Positions 25,712 through 31,032 of a DNA stretch of 33,237 nucleotides are shown here, one piece after another (position 1 is the stretch's first letter; every line of letters starts with the position of its first letter). The position numbers and the translations under genes were made by a program. The DNA is taken from assembly GCA_045656345.1 (NCBI GenBank), contig JAZOQZ010000056.1, forward strand, positions 1 through 33,237. The letters run 5' to 3'. This stretch comes from SIG452 sp045656345. Its GTDB lineage: Bacteria > Bacillota > Clostridia > UMGS1840. The notes beneath the pieces were generated by a model. It did no database searches and was not told where the DNA came from. It saw nothing but the letters and a program-made list of their open reading frames with translations.

Positions 25712-26665
25712 TTATGCCTGGATCGTTTCGTTCAATAACAGAACACGTTGACCCATTTTACGCATAGCACCGATGCGATAACGAGCAAACACGACCTTTT
25801 CGTCTACGTAGTTGCCGTTTGTTGTAGGATCTTCGTTGACGAACAACTGCATATCTTCAACAACCGCAGCAACTGCATCTGGCATCAACAGAACGCCCGA
25901 ACGGGTGTCGCCAGCAACAGGCAAGATTTCCTGTTCAGCAGTGTAGTTGACGTTATCGGTCTTACCCGCAACAACTTCAACATCTACTGTGTCTAACAGT
26001 TTTTCTGTGATAACAGCAGATTTGTTGTAAGAAGAATACAATCTGTTTATGATAGATTCAATAGACAGATAATCTGTATTCATTGTTGGCGAGATAAATG
26101 CACAGGCACGCATCATTTCTTCAACCGTGAATTTGTTTGCTAACAAAGTTTCAACGATTTCTTGGAATTTTTCACGTGTCCAACCAGCAGTACCGTCAAT
26201 AGTGATAACACCGTCTGCTGCTGCATCAACTTGAACTGGTGCCGCACCTGGCAAACCTGTTTGTACAGAACCTGCTGCTGCTTTCAAAGTAGTGCGATAA
26301 ATATCTTCACGTACCAACCCACCCAAGATTTTAGAAACAGGGGACATTGGATCGTCCAAAGCGGACTGTGTGATTTCCCACTCTTTGTCAATACGCAGTG
26401 GCAAGAACTTTGTTTCCCAAGTCAAACGACGACCTGCATAAGTCAGTTGCTGCCAATCGCCATCTTGTACTTTTTGGTGGCGGGCGTTTTTAGTTAAAAA
26501 TGGATTCAAGTCAGCGATTGAATCAAACTGGCGTTGATTTTCAACCTCTGCTGCTGTGTGCAGATCAACCAAACCGTTCTTCAACAATTTATCGTTTTTG
26601 AACTGTTCACGGATCATATACACAGGATTAAACGAAATACCTATATTCGCTAAATTTGATGGCAT
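25712..26665 (-). CDS. Major capsid protein
   Basis: 317 residues from the ATG at 26665, which has AGGAGG directly upstream; the longer frame from 26761 runs through a structured leader. Mixed alpha/beta with a long Glu/Arg/Asp-rich early region, a Gly/Ala-rich loop around 140-160 and a C-terminal beta-rich end, consistent with an HK97-fold coat protein of podovirus type. First gene of the operon, with its own promoter and followed by a hairpin, as expected for the most abundant protein. It is far from scaffold and portal, which is unusual. Confidence 0.7.
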   Translation of the reverse strand: MPSNLANIGISFNPVYMIREQFKNDKLLKNGLVDLHTAAEVENQRQFDSIADLNPFLTKNARHQKVQDGDWQQLTYAGRRLTWETKFLPLRIDKEWEITQSALDDPMSPVSKILGGLVREDIYRTTLKAAAGSVQTGLPGAAPVQVDAAADGVITIDGTAGWTREKFQEIVETLLANKFTVEEMMRACAFISPTMNTDYLSIESIINRLYSSYNKSAVITEKLLDTVDVEVVAGKTDNVNYTAEQEILPVAGDTRSGVLLMPDAVAAVVEDMQLFVNEDPTTNGNYVDEKVVFARYRIGAMRKMGQRVLLLNETIQA

Positions 26666-26715
26666 AGTTTTCCTCCTATTTACCACGATTAAACATTTTG
26701 TTCTCGCACGGATAG

Positions 26716-26805
26716 GAGATTTGCGGAATCTCTCTCGGCTATGGTTTTTGACCTGTGCCACTAAAACAGTTTTGTATTGTGGATCTGCAATTCGCAGTCG
26801 CAGGT
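26716..26805 (-). promoter_or_regulatory. Structured leader RNA of the capsid gene
   Basis: The roughly 150-base leader between promoter and capsid gene can form a hairpin GAGATT/AATCTC (26716-26732). It can also form a three-way junction: ACCTG/CAGGT (26751-26755 with 26801-26805) closes two arms, CTGC/GCAG (26785-26788 with 26794-26797) and CCAC/GTGG (26758-26761 with 26779-26782, containing AAAA/TTTT). It may control capsid translation or stability. Stems were drawn by eye and need covariation support. Confidence 0.45.
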
Positions 26806-26823
26806 GTCCCCTCTACGCCAGCC

Positions 26824-26852
26824 ATTATATCACAATTTCAAACAAAAAACAA
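26824..26852 (-). promoter_or_regulatory. Promoter of the virion operon
   Basis: On the minus strand TTGTTT (26847-26852) and TATAAT (26824-26829) are 17 bp apart, and TGA precedes TATAAT as an extended -10. It points at the capsid gene 160 bp downstream. As a sigma70-type promoter it implies host RNA polymerase transcribes the late genes. Confidence 0.7.
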
Positions 26853-26874
26853 CAACAAACTATACATAATATCG

Positions 26875-26957
26875 CAAAGTAAACATTTTTTGCCTAAAAA
26901 TTGACTTTTGGATCACAAAGTAAACCATTTTAGACCCAGAGGGACCCAGTGGGTCCC
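26875..26957. repeat. Direct repeats and GC hairpin left of the GTATACA array
   Basis: CAAAGTAAAC occurs at 26875-26884 and 26916-26925 (41 bp apart, about four turns). GGGACCC (26941-26947) and GGGTCCC (26951-26957) form a perfect inverted repeat, followed by two more GGGTNCC/AGTGGGT copies up to 26974. AAAAATTGACTTTT at 26896-26909 is repeated exactly at 27295-27308. Together these bracket the presumed origin. Confidence 0.6.
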
Positions 26958-26983
26958 ATTGGGTGCCAGTGGGTTATGCACAA

Positions 26984-27119
26984 GTATACACGTGCATACT
27001 TTGTATACATCTGCATACTTTTGCATACAATTTGTACAACTTGTATACATTTCTATACAAGTGTATACATTTGTATACAGGTGTATACACGAGTATACAT
27101 TTGTATGAATTTGTATGCC
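26984..27119. repeat. Array of about 14 GTATACA-type units phased at 10 bp
   Basis: From 27003 to 27119 a unit with consensus GTATACA and three spacer bases recurs every 10 bp (starts 27003, 27013, and so on to 27113; the unit at 27033 is degenerate). Two more units start at 26984 and 26994. Seven units are exact. The phasing puts all sites on one face of the helix, as in iterons or cooperative operators. It lies directly upstream of the replication genes. It is not a CRISPR array. Confidence 0.9.
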
Positions 27120-27141
27120 GCCATTTAGATGAACGCACGCA

Positions 27142-27280
27142 CACGCACGCACGTGCGTAGTGTATAAATTAAAAAATATATTTATAAACTGGTGTTTAAG
27201 AGTATAATCTAGAACTATGGTGTATATGATAAACTTGGGTGTGGGACGGGCGTGCACGCCCGCACGCACGCACGTGCGTA
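27142..27280. other. Candidate replication origin: AT-rich stretch between 18-bp GC-rich repeats
   Basis: CACGCACGCACGTGCGTA occurs at 27142-27159 and 27263-27280. Each copy holds the 12-bp palindrome ACGCACGTGCGT. Between them lies an AT-rich segment (27160-27237). Together with the iteron array next to it and the replisome-organizer-like gene downstream, this fits a phage origin with a DNA-unwinding element. Replication function is inferred. Confidence 0.5.
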
Positions 27281-27299
27281 CGCACGAGGGAAATAAAAA

Positions 27300-27327
27300 T
27301 TGACTTTTCAAATTTTCGTGGTACAAT
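27300..27327 (+). promoter_or_regulatory. Promoter of the replication genes
   Basis: TTGACT (27300-27305) and TACAAT (27322-27327) are separated by 16 bp, pointing to the gene at 27456. The -35 box is inside the second copy of the repeated 14-mer (27295-27308). Expected transcription start is at about 27334. Confidence 0.65.
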
Positions 27328-27363
27328 TCGATTCGGAAAGGCGAAAACAGAATAACGATTTAT

Positions 27364-27432
27364 GGCGAAAGTTGGGCGTTCTGGATTAAATTTCCAGATT
27401 TCGTCTTTTCCAATTTTACGCCCACTTTTGCC
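27364..27432 (+). promoter_or_regulatory. Large hairpin in the leader of the replication operon
   Basis: GGCGAAAGTTGGGCG (27364-27378) pairs with CGCCCACTTTTGCC (27419-27432), with one G-T pair and one bulge. The loop contains an inner hairpin CTGGA/TCCAG. It lies 24 bases before the start of the replication gene and leaves its GGAGGCGGGGG ribosome-binding site free, so it could tune translation or protect the mRNA 5' end. Confidence 0.55.
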
Positions 27433-27455
27433 ACCCAGATTGGAGGCGGGGGCAA

Positions 27456-28271
27456 ATGAAATTTCAGATAGATTCTTATTGGTTCAGATATTTGTCAGAA
27501 CTGCCCCCTGCTGATATGCAAAAAATAGCCCACGCCATCTGGCAATATGGCAACGGGAATACAGACGTTGATGCCCCCGACTGTGCCGCTTGGGGCGAAA
27601 TCAAAAAAGCAATAGACGATCAAATAAAGGCAAACGAAGAAGAACGCATCGCAAAACAGATATTGTCCGAAAAACGTCGTGCCGCAGTTATGGTTCGCTG
27701 GCACAAAGAAACACCGACAGAAGAAGATCAAGGGGATTGGGTTGCAATCCCAATGCCTGCCGAACCACAAAATCGTTTTGCGGCACTTACAGACGACCCC
27801 GAAATTTTGTCCGCTTTGGCAGATCCTGCCAGCGGGCTTTCTGTTTTCTTGGACACAGGGCAGGGCTATGACGACAGTTTGACACGGAAAGAGTGCGAAT
27901 TTGCAGACCGTGGCGATGTGCGTGCCCTCTGCACGTGGCACAAGGAAATCGTGGCGGCAACCAAAGCCGTCAAGAAAAAACGACCCACAGAACCGCCCAC
28001 CCTGGACGAGTGGTTGGATTTCTGTACGGAAAAGAAACTGGATCCAGACCGTATGCGTTCAGTTTATGAATCGTACGCTGTGGCACATTGGCACGATTCG
28101 CACGGCAATCCGATATTGAATTGGAGGGCAAAGATTTTGCAGGTATGGGCTATTGACCCTAAAAATCAGTGGCACCCCAAGGCGAACCTGCAAAAGAAAG
28201 GCAGAATCCAAGAAATGGCGGAGGCAAGTGCGGCAGCAAAACAAATATTAAAACAAAGGGGACTAATATGA
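27456..28271 (+). CDS. Replisome organizer / replication initiation protein
   Basis: 271 residues. Residues 1-60 resemble the N-terminal domain of phage replication initiators (an aromatic start, a helix LPPADMQKIAHAIWQYGNG, then a second helix pair). An acidic, Pro-containing linker (about 90-170) follows. Residues 180-250 resemble a DnaD/DnaT-type C-terminal module: PTLDEWLDFC, a helix ending in YES-AVAHWHDSHG, then ILNWRAKILQVW, the G-x-x-NWK/RA-x-x-W signature. Such proteins bind the origin and recruit the helicase loader. Downstream of the iteron array and overlapping the next gene (ATGA). A GGAGGCGGGGG site precedes it. Confidence 0.6.
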   Translation: MKFQIDSYWFRYLSELPPADMQKIAHAIWQYGNGNTDVDAPDCAAWGEIKKAIDDQIKANEEERIAKQILSEKRRAAVMVRWHKETPTEEDQGDWVAIPMPAEPQNRFAALTDDPEILSALADPASGLSVFLDTGQGYDDSLTRKECEFADRGDVRALCTWHKEIVAATKAVKKKRPTEPPTLDEWLDFCTEKKLDPDRMRSVYESYAVAHWHDSHGNPILNWRAKILQVWAIDPKNQWHPKANLQKKGRIQEMAEASAAAKQILKQRGLI

Positions 28272-28816
28272 CGTTTGAAACGTGGGACAATCTGATAAAT
28301 CATTTGTTGGTTTTAACCGCAACACGCAAATTTGAGGCACAGGCACATACGCTGTATGTTTCTGATATGTTTGCAGAATTGCAAAAATATTCAGACGAAG
28401 ATGTTTCAATAGCAGCACGTGCTATTGTGGAAAATGAAAATCTGTATGGCAATTACCCACCATTGGCAGTTTGGTTGAAATACATACCGCAAAAACGTGC
28501 AGAAAACAATGCAGTACAACAAAAAATTCAAGATTTCCTTGACTGGATTAGCGATGGTATTCATTGTGATCGTTTTTTGTTTGATGCACAGGATTGGGTA
28601 AATGAGGGAATAGGAAAGTTTGGGGACGAAACTATACGCAAGATCGTTGGTTCTTTTGGTGGATTTGACCGCATTATTCGTGCACACGGTACGTCAGAAT
28701 ATAACCAGCGTGAAATTTTATCAGATGCTCGCAGGGCGATTGAAAATTATCAACAGGACAAAAAATTATCTGTGCCCGAAATCGCATCACAACCAGATTT
28801 GAAAAGGATTAAATAA
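28268..28816 (+). CDS. Probable helicase-loader-like protein
   Basis: 182 residues. Short helices at the start (ATRKFEAQAHTLYVSDMFAEL) and a pattern of alternating helices to residue 80, with an ARAIVENENLYGNYPPL segment resembling the PP-loop region of G39P-type helicase loaders. No Walker A motif, so it is not an AAA+ DnaC-type loader. Directly coupled to the replisome-organizer-like gene, which is the usual pairing. The assignment is based on context and a general pattern only. Confidence 0.4.
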   Translation: MTFETWDNLINHLLVLTATRKFEAQAHTLYVSDMFAELQKYSDEDVSIAARAIVENENLYGNYPPLAVWLKYIPQKRAENNAVQQKIQDFLDWISDGIHCDRFLFDAQDWVNEGIGKFGDETIRKIVGSFGGFDRIIRAHGTSEYNQREILSDARRAIENYQQDKKLSVPEIASQPDLKRIK

Positions 28817-28963
28817 ATGGAAAAAACAAAAAAACCAATACCCCCTATGATCTGGGAATTTGTGAAAATTTTTGAAAAGATGGGGCACAAAATAAATCTT
28901 GTTGACGAGAACGGAAACATCATAAAAAGGGAGGACGAAGATGGTAAAAACAAGAATTGTTGA
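28817..28963 (+). CDS. Small unknown protein
   Basis: 48 residues, basic and acidic mixed, with a single Trp and two Met. It directly follows the helicase-loader-like gene; GGATT and a poor ribosome-binding site suggest coupling. It overlaps the next gene by 23 bp. No family recognised. Confidence 0.55.
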   Translation: MEKTKKPIPPMIWEFVKIFEKMGHKINLVDENGNIIKREDEDGKNKNC

Positions 28964-29180
28964 AAGAGAACAAATTGCGTTTAACAAAACAACAAACAAA
29001 ATTGAACGTCAGAAATACTGGATTGTCCAGTACAGATTTTGTTTTTTCTGGTTCACTATTTGCGAATACAATCAAGTTGGCGAGGCACCGTTTGATATAA
29101 CGTTTAAGGATCCTGTGGTTTTTTATTCAAAAGAATCCGCAGAAGAATACAGAAAATACTACGAAGAGGTGTGGGGTTGA
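28941..29180 (+). CDS. Small unknown protein
   Basis: 79 residues with GGGAGGACG as ribosome-binding site. The middle part is aromatic-rich (FCFFWF) and may be a buried strand; the ends are charged helices. Reminiscent of small phage proteins of unknown role near replication genes. Confidence 0.65.
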   Translation: MVKTRIVEREQIAFNKTTNKIERQKYWIVQYRFCFFWFTICEYNQVGEAPFDITFKDPVVFYSKESAEEYRKYYEEVWG

Positions 29181-29518
29181 AACCGAAGAAAATTGGATCT
29201 TTTATCGTTGATGTTTATGATTTTCAAATAGCACTGTTTATGGGACTGCCCGAAGATGCAAAATCAACCACTGCGGCATACGCAGAGTGGTACACAAACA
29301 CAAAAACAGTAAATATTTACTTGAAAGAAGATTACTGGATCGGAAACTTGATGCACGAGTGCATACACGCTGCCGATTTTATTTTGAACGGCATCGGTGC
29401 TGATATGGGAACAAATCCAAACGACAGCGAGGTTCGTGCATATCTGGCAACGTATATTTTTGGTAAATGTGGTTGTTTGCTGGGTACAACAAAGGAAAAG
29501 AAGAAAGGCAAAAAATGA
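29177..29518 (+). CDS. Small HExxH metallopeptidase-like protein
   Basis: 113 residues from a TTG at 29177, chosen because AAGAGG (29164-29169) is 7 bases away; a GTG at 29171 would be too close. H60-E61-x2-H64 (MHECIHAADF) forms the zinc and catalytic motif, and E85 in DSEVRAYL, 20 residues later, could be the third ligand, as in gluzincin-type ImmA-like peptidases. A basic Lys-rich tail ends the protein. It may cleave a host regulator, but no helix-turn-helix repressor target is seen in the window. Confidence 0.6.
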   Translation: MKPKKIGSFIVDVYDFQIALFMGLPEDAKSTTAAYAEWYTNTKTVNIYLKEDYWIGNLMHECIHAADFILNGIGADMGTNPNDSEVRAYLATYIFGKCGCLLGTTKEKKKGKK

Positions 29519-29805
29519 TAGATGCAGATATAGATTTTTGTGATCGCCAAATAGAACCGCAGCAAGAAACAGTTGCTGCAATTCATAGTGCGATACAGAA
29601 AGTGGAACACGAATTAAAACTGGCGGACGATGCTATTGCAAAAGCGAAAAAAGAAAAAAATCGCATCACGCATATGTTAAAAGTTTTGCAAAGTCGGTTC
29701 GGGCAGGAAAAGGGAAAGTTGCGGCAAATGACACGGCATCGCAACCAGTTAAAAACGTTGAAAAAATTACAAATGAATCAACATAAAACTATCAAGGGGG
29801 AATAG
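29515..29805 (+). CDS. Coiled-coil protein
   Basis: 96 residues, almost entirely helical. Residues 15-50 form a clear coiled coil, and the C-terminus is very basic (Lys/Arg/Gln). It overlaps the preceding gene (ATGA) and is followed by GGGGGAATAG, the ribosome-binding site of the next gene. No family recognised; might bind nucleic acid. Confidence 0.65.
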   Translation: MIDADIDFCDRQIEPQQETVAAIHSAIQKVEHELKLADDAIAKAKKEKNRITHMLKVLQSRFGQEKGKLRQMTRHRNQLKTLKKLQMNQHKTIKGE

Positions 29806-29970
29806 ATGTCGTGCAGATGCGTGAATTGTAAAAAAATGGTGCTGCGTGATTACTGTGTTTTGAACGCAAAAGGGGAACGCACACCGATTGAATTTTGCAG
29901 TCGTAAATGTTATCTGGAATTTTGGAAAGATTGCGAATCGTTCAAACCCTTAAAAACCGCAGTAATCTAG
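29806..29970 (+). CDS. Small zinc-finger protein
   Basis: 54 residues with C3, C5, C8 and C18 in the N-terminal half and C32-x3-C36 (FCSRKCYLEFW) in the second. The CxC/CxxC and CSxxC pairs look like a treble-clef or FCS-type zinc finger. Begins directly after the preceding TAG with GGGGG in front. The last codons lie inside the terminator stem. Function unknown. Confidence 0.65.
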   Translation: MSCRCVNCKKMVLRDYCVLNAKGERTPIEFCSRKCYLEFWKDCESFKPLKTAVI

Positions 29971-29980
29971 GGTTTTTAAG
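29949..29980 (+). terminator. Hairpin overlapping the stop of the zinc-finger gene
   Basis: CTTAAAAACC (29949-29958) and GGTTTTTAAG (29971-29980) form a perfect 10-bp stem with a 12-base loop containing the TAG stop. The T-run is in the 3' arm instead of behind it, so termination may be partial. A strong promoter follows 7 bp later. Confidence 0.55.
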
Positions 29981-29986
29981 AAAAAT

Positions 29987-30015
29987 TTGCATTGTAAATT
30001 TTTTGTGTTTATAAT
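29987..30015 (+). promoter_or_regulatory. Strong promoter of the RNA locus
   Basis: TTGCAT (29987-29992) and TATAAT (30010-30015) with a 17-bp spacer. Transcription would start near 30022 and cover the structured RNA region and then the genes from 30568 on. Confidence 0.8.
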
Positions 30016-30041
30016 GTAAATATCAAAGGAAGAAACAACAG

Positions 30042-30129
30042 ATTTGTCCAAGCAAAAAGAACGCAAGATATAGTGTAAAATTTGTTGGTTTCAACTTGCT
30101 GATATACCAAGTCGGACAAATAGTATATC
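30042..30129 (+). ncRNA. Structured RNA with an H-type pseudoknot
   Basis: ATTTGTCC (30042-30049) pairs with GGACAAAT (30114-30121). GATATAC (30101-30107), which lies inside that stem's loop, pairs with GTATATC (30123-30129) outside it. The two perfect helices (8 and 7 bp) cross, giving an H-type pseudoknot with only one base between their 3' arms. The large loop has GCAAG/CTTGC (30063-30067 with 30095-30099). No reading frame is credible here. RNA family unknown. Confidence 0.55.
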
Positions 30130-30135
30130 ATTTTA

Positions 30136-30264
30136 TGGGGCATACCAAGGTTGTGGAGTAGCGAGTAGGAACGCCTGGTAAGCGTGGAGGCAAGTACTGA
30201 CTGTACCGCATAGGATCCTTGTCGCAAGTACGTCCGCCGAAAGAGAAAGGCAACTGCCCCACCA
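30136..30264 (+). ncRNA. Large tRNA-like RNA with acceptor-type stem and ACCA end
   Basis: TGGGGCA (30136-30142) pairs with TGCCCCA (30255-30261); read as a tRNA, GGGGCA pairs with TGCCCC and the 3' end is ACCA (30261-30264). Inside is a tRNA-anticodon-like arm: ACGC (30171-30174) and GCGT (30182-30185) around CTGGTAA, a 7-base loop with T33, GGT and A37 (Thr-type). The part between that arm and the 3' acceptor strand is about 68 bases, far too long for a normal tRNA, and has no TTC loop. It contains further small hairpins, CTTG/CAAG at 30218-30228 and GTAC/GTAC at 30194-30206. Confidence 0.4.
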
Positions 30265-30272
30265 AAGTTTTT

Positions 30273-30347
30273 AGCGAGGGAGTGAAACAGTTTCACGCTT
30301 GGCTCATAACCAAGAAACAGTGGGTGCAACTCCCACACTCGCCACCA
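30273..30347 (+). tRNA. tRNA-Met-like (anticodon CAT) with atypical elbow
   Basis: Acceptor GCGAG/CTCGC is flanked by mismatches at 1-72 (A-C) and 7-66 (G-A). The anticodon arm CTTGG-CTCATAA-CCAAG (30298-30314) is perfect with anticodon CAT. The T arm GTGGG-TGCAACT-CCCAC (30320-30336) is perfect, and ACCA is encoded (30344-30347). The D arm is a 6-bp stem with a 3-base loop lacking the GG pair, and the T loop lacks T55, so the usual D-T loop contact is absent. The unpaired 1-72 position recalls initiator tRNAs, but the anticodon stem lacks three G-C pairs. It could also be tRNA-Ile (CAT, needing lysidine). Confidence 0.55.
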
Positions 30348-30350
30348 GAT

Positions 30351-30417
30351 TGTACTTGTAGTTTAAGTAAAATAACGGGGCAACTCGTAGATCAAGGTTC
30401 AAGTCCTTGCAAGTACA
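30351..30417 (+). ncRNA. tRNA-like RNA without anticodon (GCAA tetraloop)
   Basis: A perfect 7-bp acceptor, GTACTTG (30352-30358) with CAAGTAC (30410-30416), is followed on the 3' side by a perfect T arm, CAAGG-TTCAAGT-CCTTG (30393-30409) with the standard TTCAAGT loop. TA at 8-9 and a D-arm remnant GTT/AAC (30361-30376) follow. Instead of an anticodon arm there is ACGGG/CTCGT (30375-30388) closed by the tetraloop GCAA. The RNA is 65 bases, about 7-10 short: part of the D loop and three loop bases are missing. No CCA is encoded. It cannot decode; it is a tRNA mimic or a decayed tRNA. Confidence 0.6.
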
Positions 30418-30418
30418 A

Positions 30419-30466
30419 AGGGGGGCATCAGATATATCTTCGTGCCACGTGGTAGCCCCCCTACCA
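30419..30466 (+). ncRNA. Short hairpin RNA with acceptor-like stem ending ACCA
   Basis: AGGGGGG (30419-30425) pairs with CCCCCCT (30456-30462) followed by ACCA (30463-30466). The 30-base interior contains GATATATC and CCACGTGG but no T or anticodon arm. It directly follows the anticodon-less tRNA-like RNA. The remaining stretch to the gene at 30568 holds CCAG/CTGG (30464-30475) and GTGC/GCAC hairpins but nothing I can name. A plain terminator is an alternative (stem then GTTTTC). Confidence 0.35.
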
Positions 30467-30567
30467 GTTTTCTGGCAACTGTCCGTAAGGTCAAGCAAAA
30501 AACGTGCCGCTGCTGCACACCCAGAAAAAAGCAGCAACCATTAAACCAGAAAAGAAAAGGAAAAGAA

Positions 30568-30798
30568 ATGGCAAAAAAAGAATCAGTGTTTTCAGCAGAA
30601 CCAAAAACATATCACAAATTTTGTGATCGTATTTTTGATGTAAAAGTTGAAATCAAAGAATTAAATAACGACATCAGAGAAATCAAAAACGAGGCAGTCG
30701 CAAACGGTTGCGATCCACGTATTTTGAATAACCTGGTTCGTATTCGCACAATGAAAATGGCAGAAAAAGATGCCTTGGAATCAGCGTTGGAAATGTAA
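30568..30798 (+). CDS. GapR/DUF2312-like nucleoid-associated protein
   Basis: 76 residues, helical. The pattern HKFCDRIFDVKVEIKELNND followed by IREIKNEAVANGCDPRILNN and a last helix of alternating charged residues matches the GapR (DUF2312/UPF0335) layout: F-x-x-RI-x-x-L-x-x-E-x-x-x-I-x-x-DI, then an A-x-x-x-G-D-x-x-x-L pair of helices. GapR binds overtwisted AT-rich DNA ahead of replication forks in Alphaproteobacteria. A phage copy could serve phage replication or interfere with the host. AAAGGAAAAG is the ribosome-binding site. Confidence 0.6.
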   Translation: MAKKESVFSAEPKTYHKFCDRIFDVKVEIKELNNDIREIKNEAVANGCDPRILNNLVRIRTMKMAEKDALESALEM

Positions 30799-30807
30799 GG
30801 TAAGAAT

Positions 30808-31032
30808 ATGAAAAGTTTAATCAGATATTTGTTAGTTTTGTTGACTGGAACAGCGTTATTGCTGGTGTTATTCATAACACTTGTATTTTCACAATCCCAG
30901 TTCGCAGAATTTATTAAATCTATAAAGGAACCAAAATGCTTAAAAAATTCTGGGTGTGGTTTTGGTGGGGCAAACCAAAGAAAAAAACACCACTCCAAAA
31001 AAAACAAGAAAGGCAATTCCAAAAACAAGTAA
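30808..31032 (+). CDS. Small membrane protein with basic tail
   Basis: 74 residues: one membrane segment at about 7-28 (LLVLLTGTALLLVLFITLVF), then a helical part, two Cys and a very Lys-rich C-terminus. The end is shared in another frame with the Trp-rich peptide gene at 30936. It may be a holin- or spanin-type lysis protein; no endolysin is nearby in this window. GTAAGG before the ATG. Confidence 0.6.
   Translation: MKSLIRYLLVLLTGTALLLVLFITLVFSQSQFAEFIKSIKEPKCLKNSGCGFGGANQRKKHHSKKNKKGNSKNK

Noticed and set aside
26666..26761. Longer capsid start at 26761
   Set aside because: No ribosome-binding site, very basic extension, and it crosses the structured leader; the ATG at 26665 has AGGAGG directly upstream.
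26981..27120. CRISPR-like repeat array
   Set aside because: Units are 10 bp with 3-bp spacers and gradual variation; no unique spacers of 25-40 bp and no cas genes. Phased binding sites fit better.
27362..27514. 50-residue frame in the replication leader
   Set aside because: No ribosome-binding site before it, it overlaps the replication gene, and its first half coincides with a long stable hairpin.
30042..30264. tmRNA or group I intron
   Set aside because: An ACCA-ended stem, a pseudoknot and an AAGATATAG string at 30065 recall these, but no tag frame, no standard T arm, and no matching intron core (P, Q, R elements) are visible.
30442..30567. Longer start of the GapR-like gene at 30442
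   Set aside because: The extension is Arg/Cys/Pro-rich and lies in the structured RNA region; the ATG at 30568 has AAAGGAAAAG and the family-like protein begins there.
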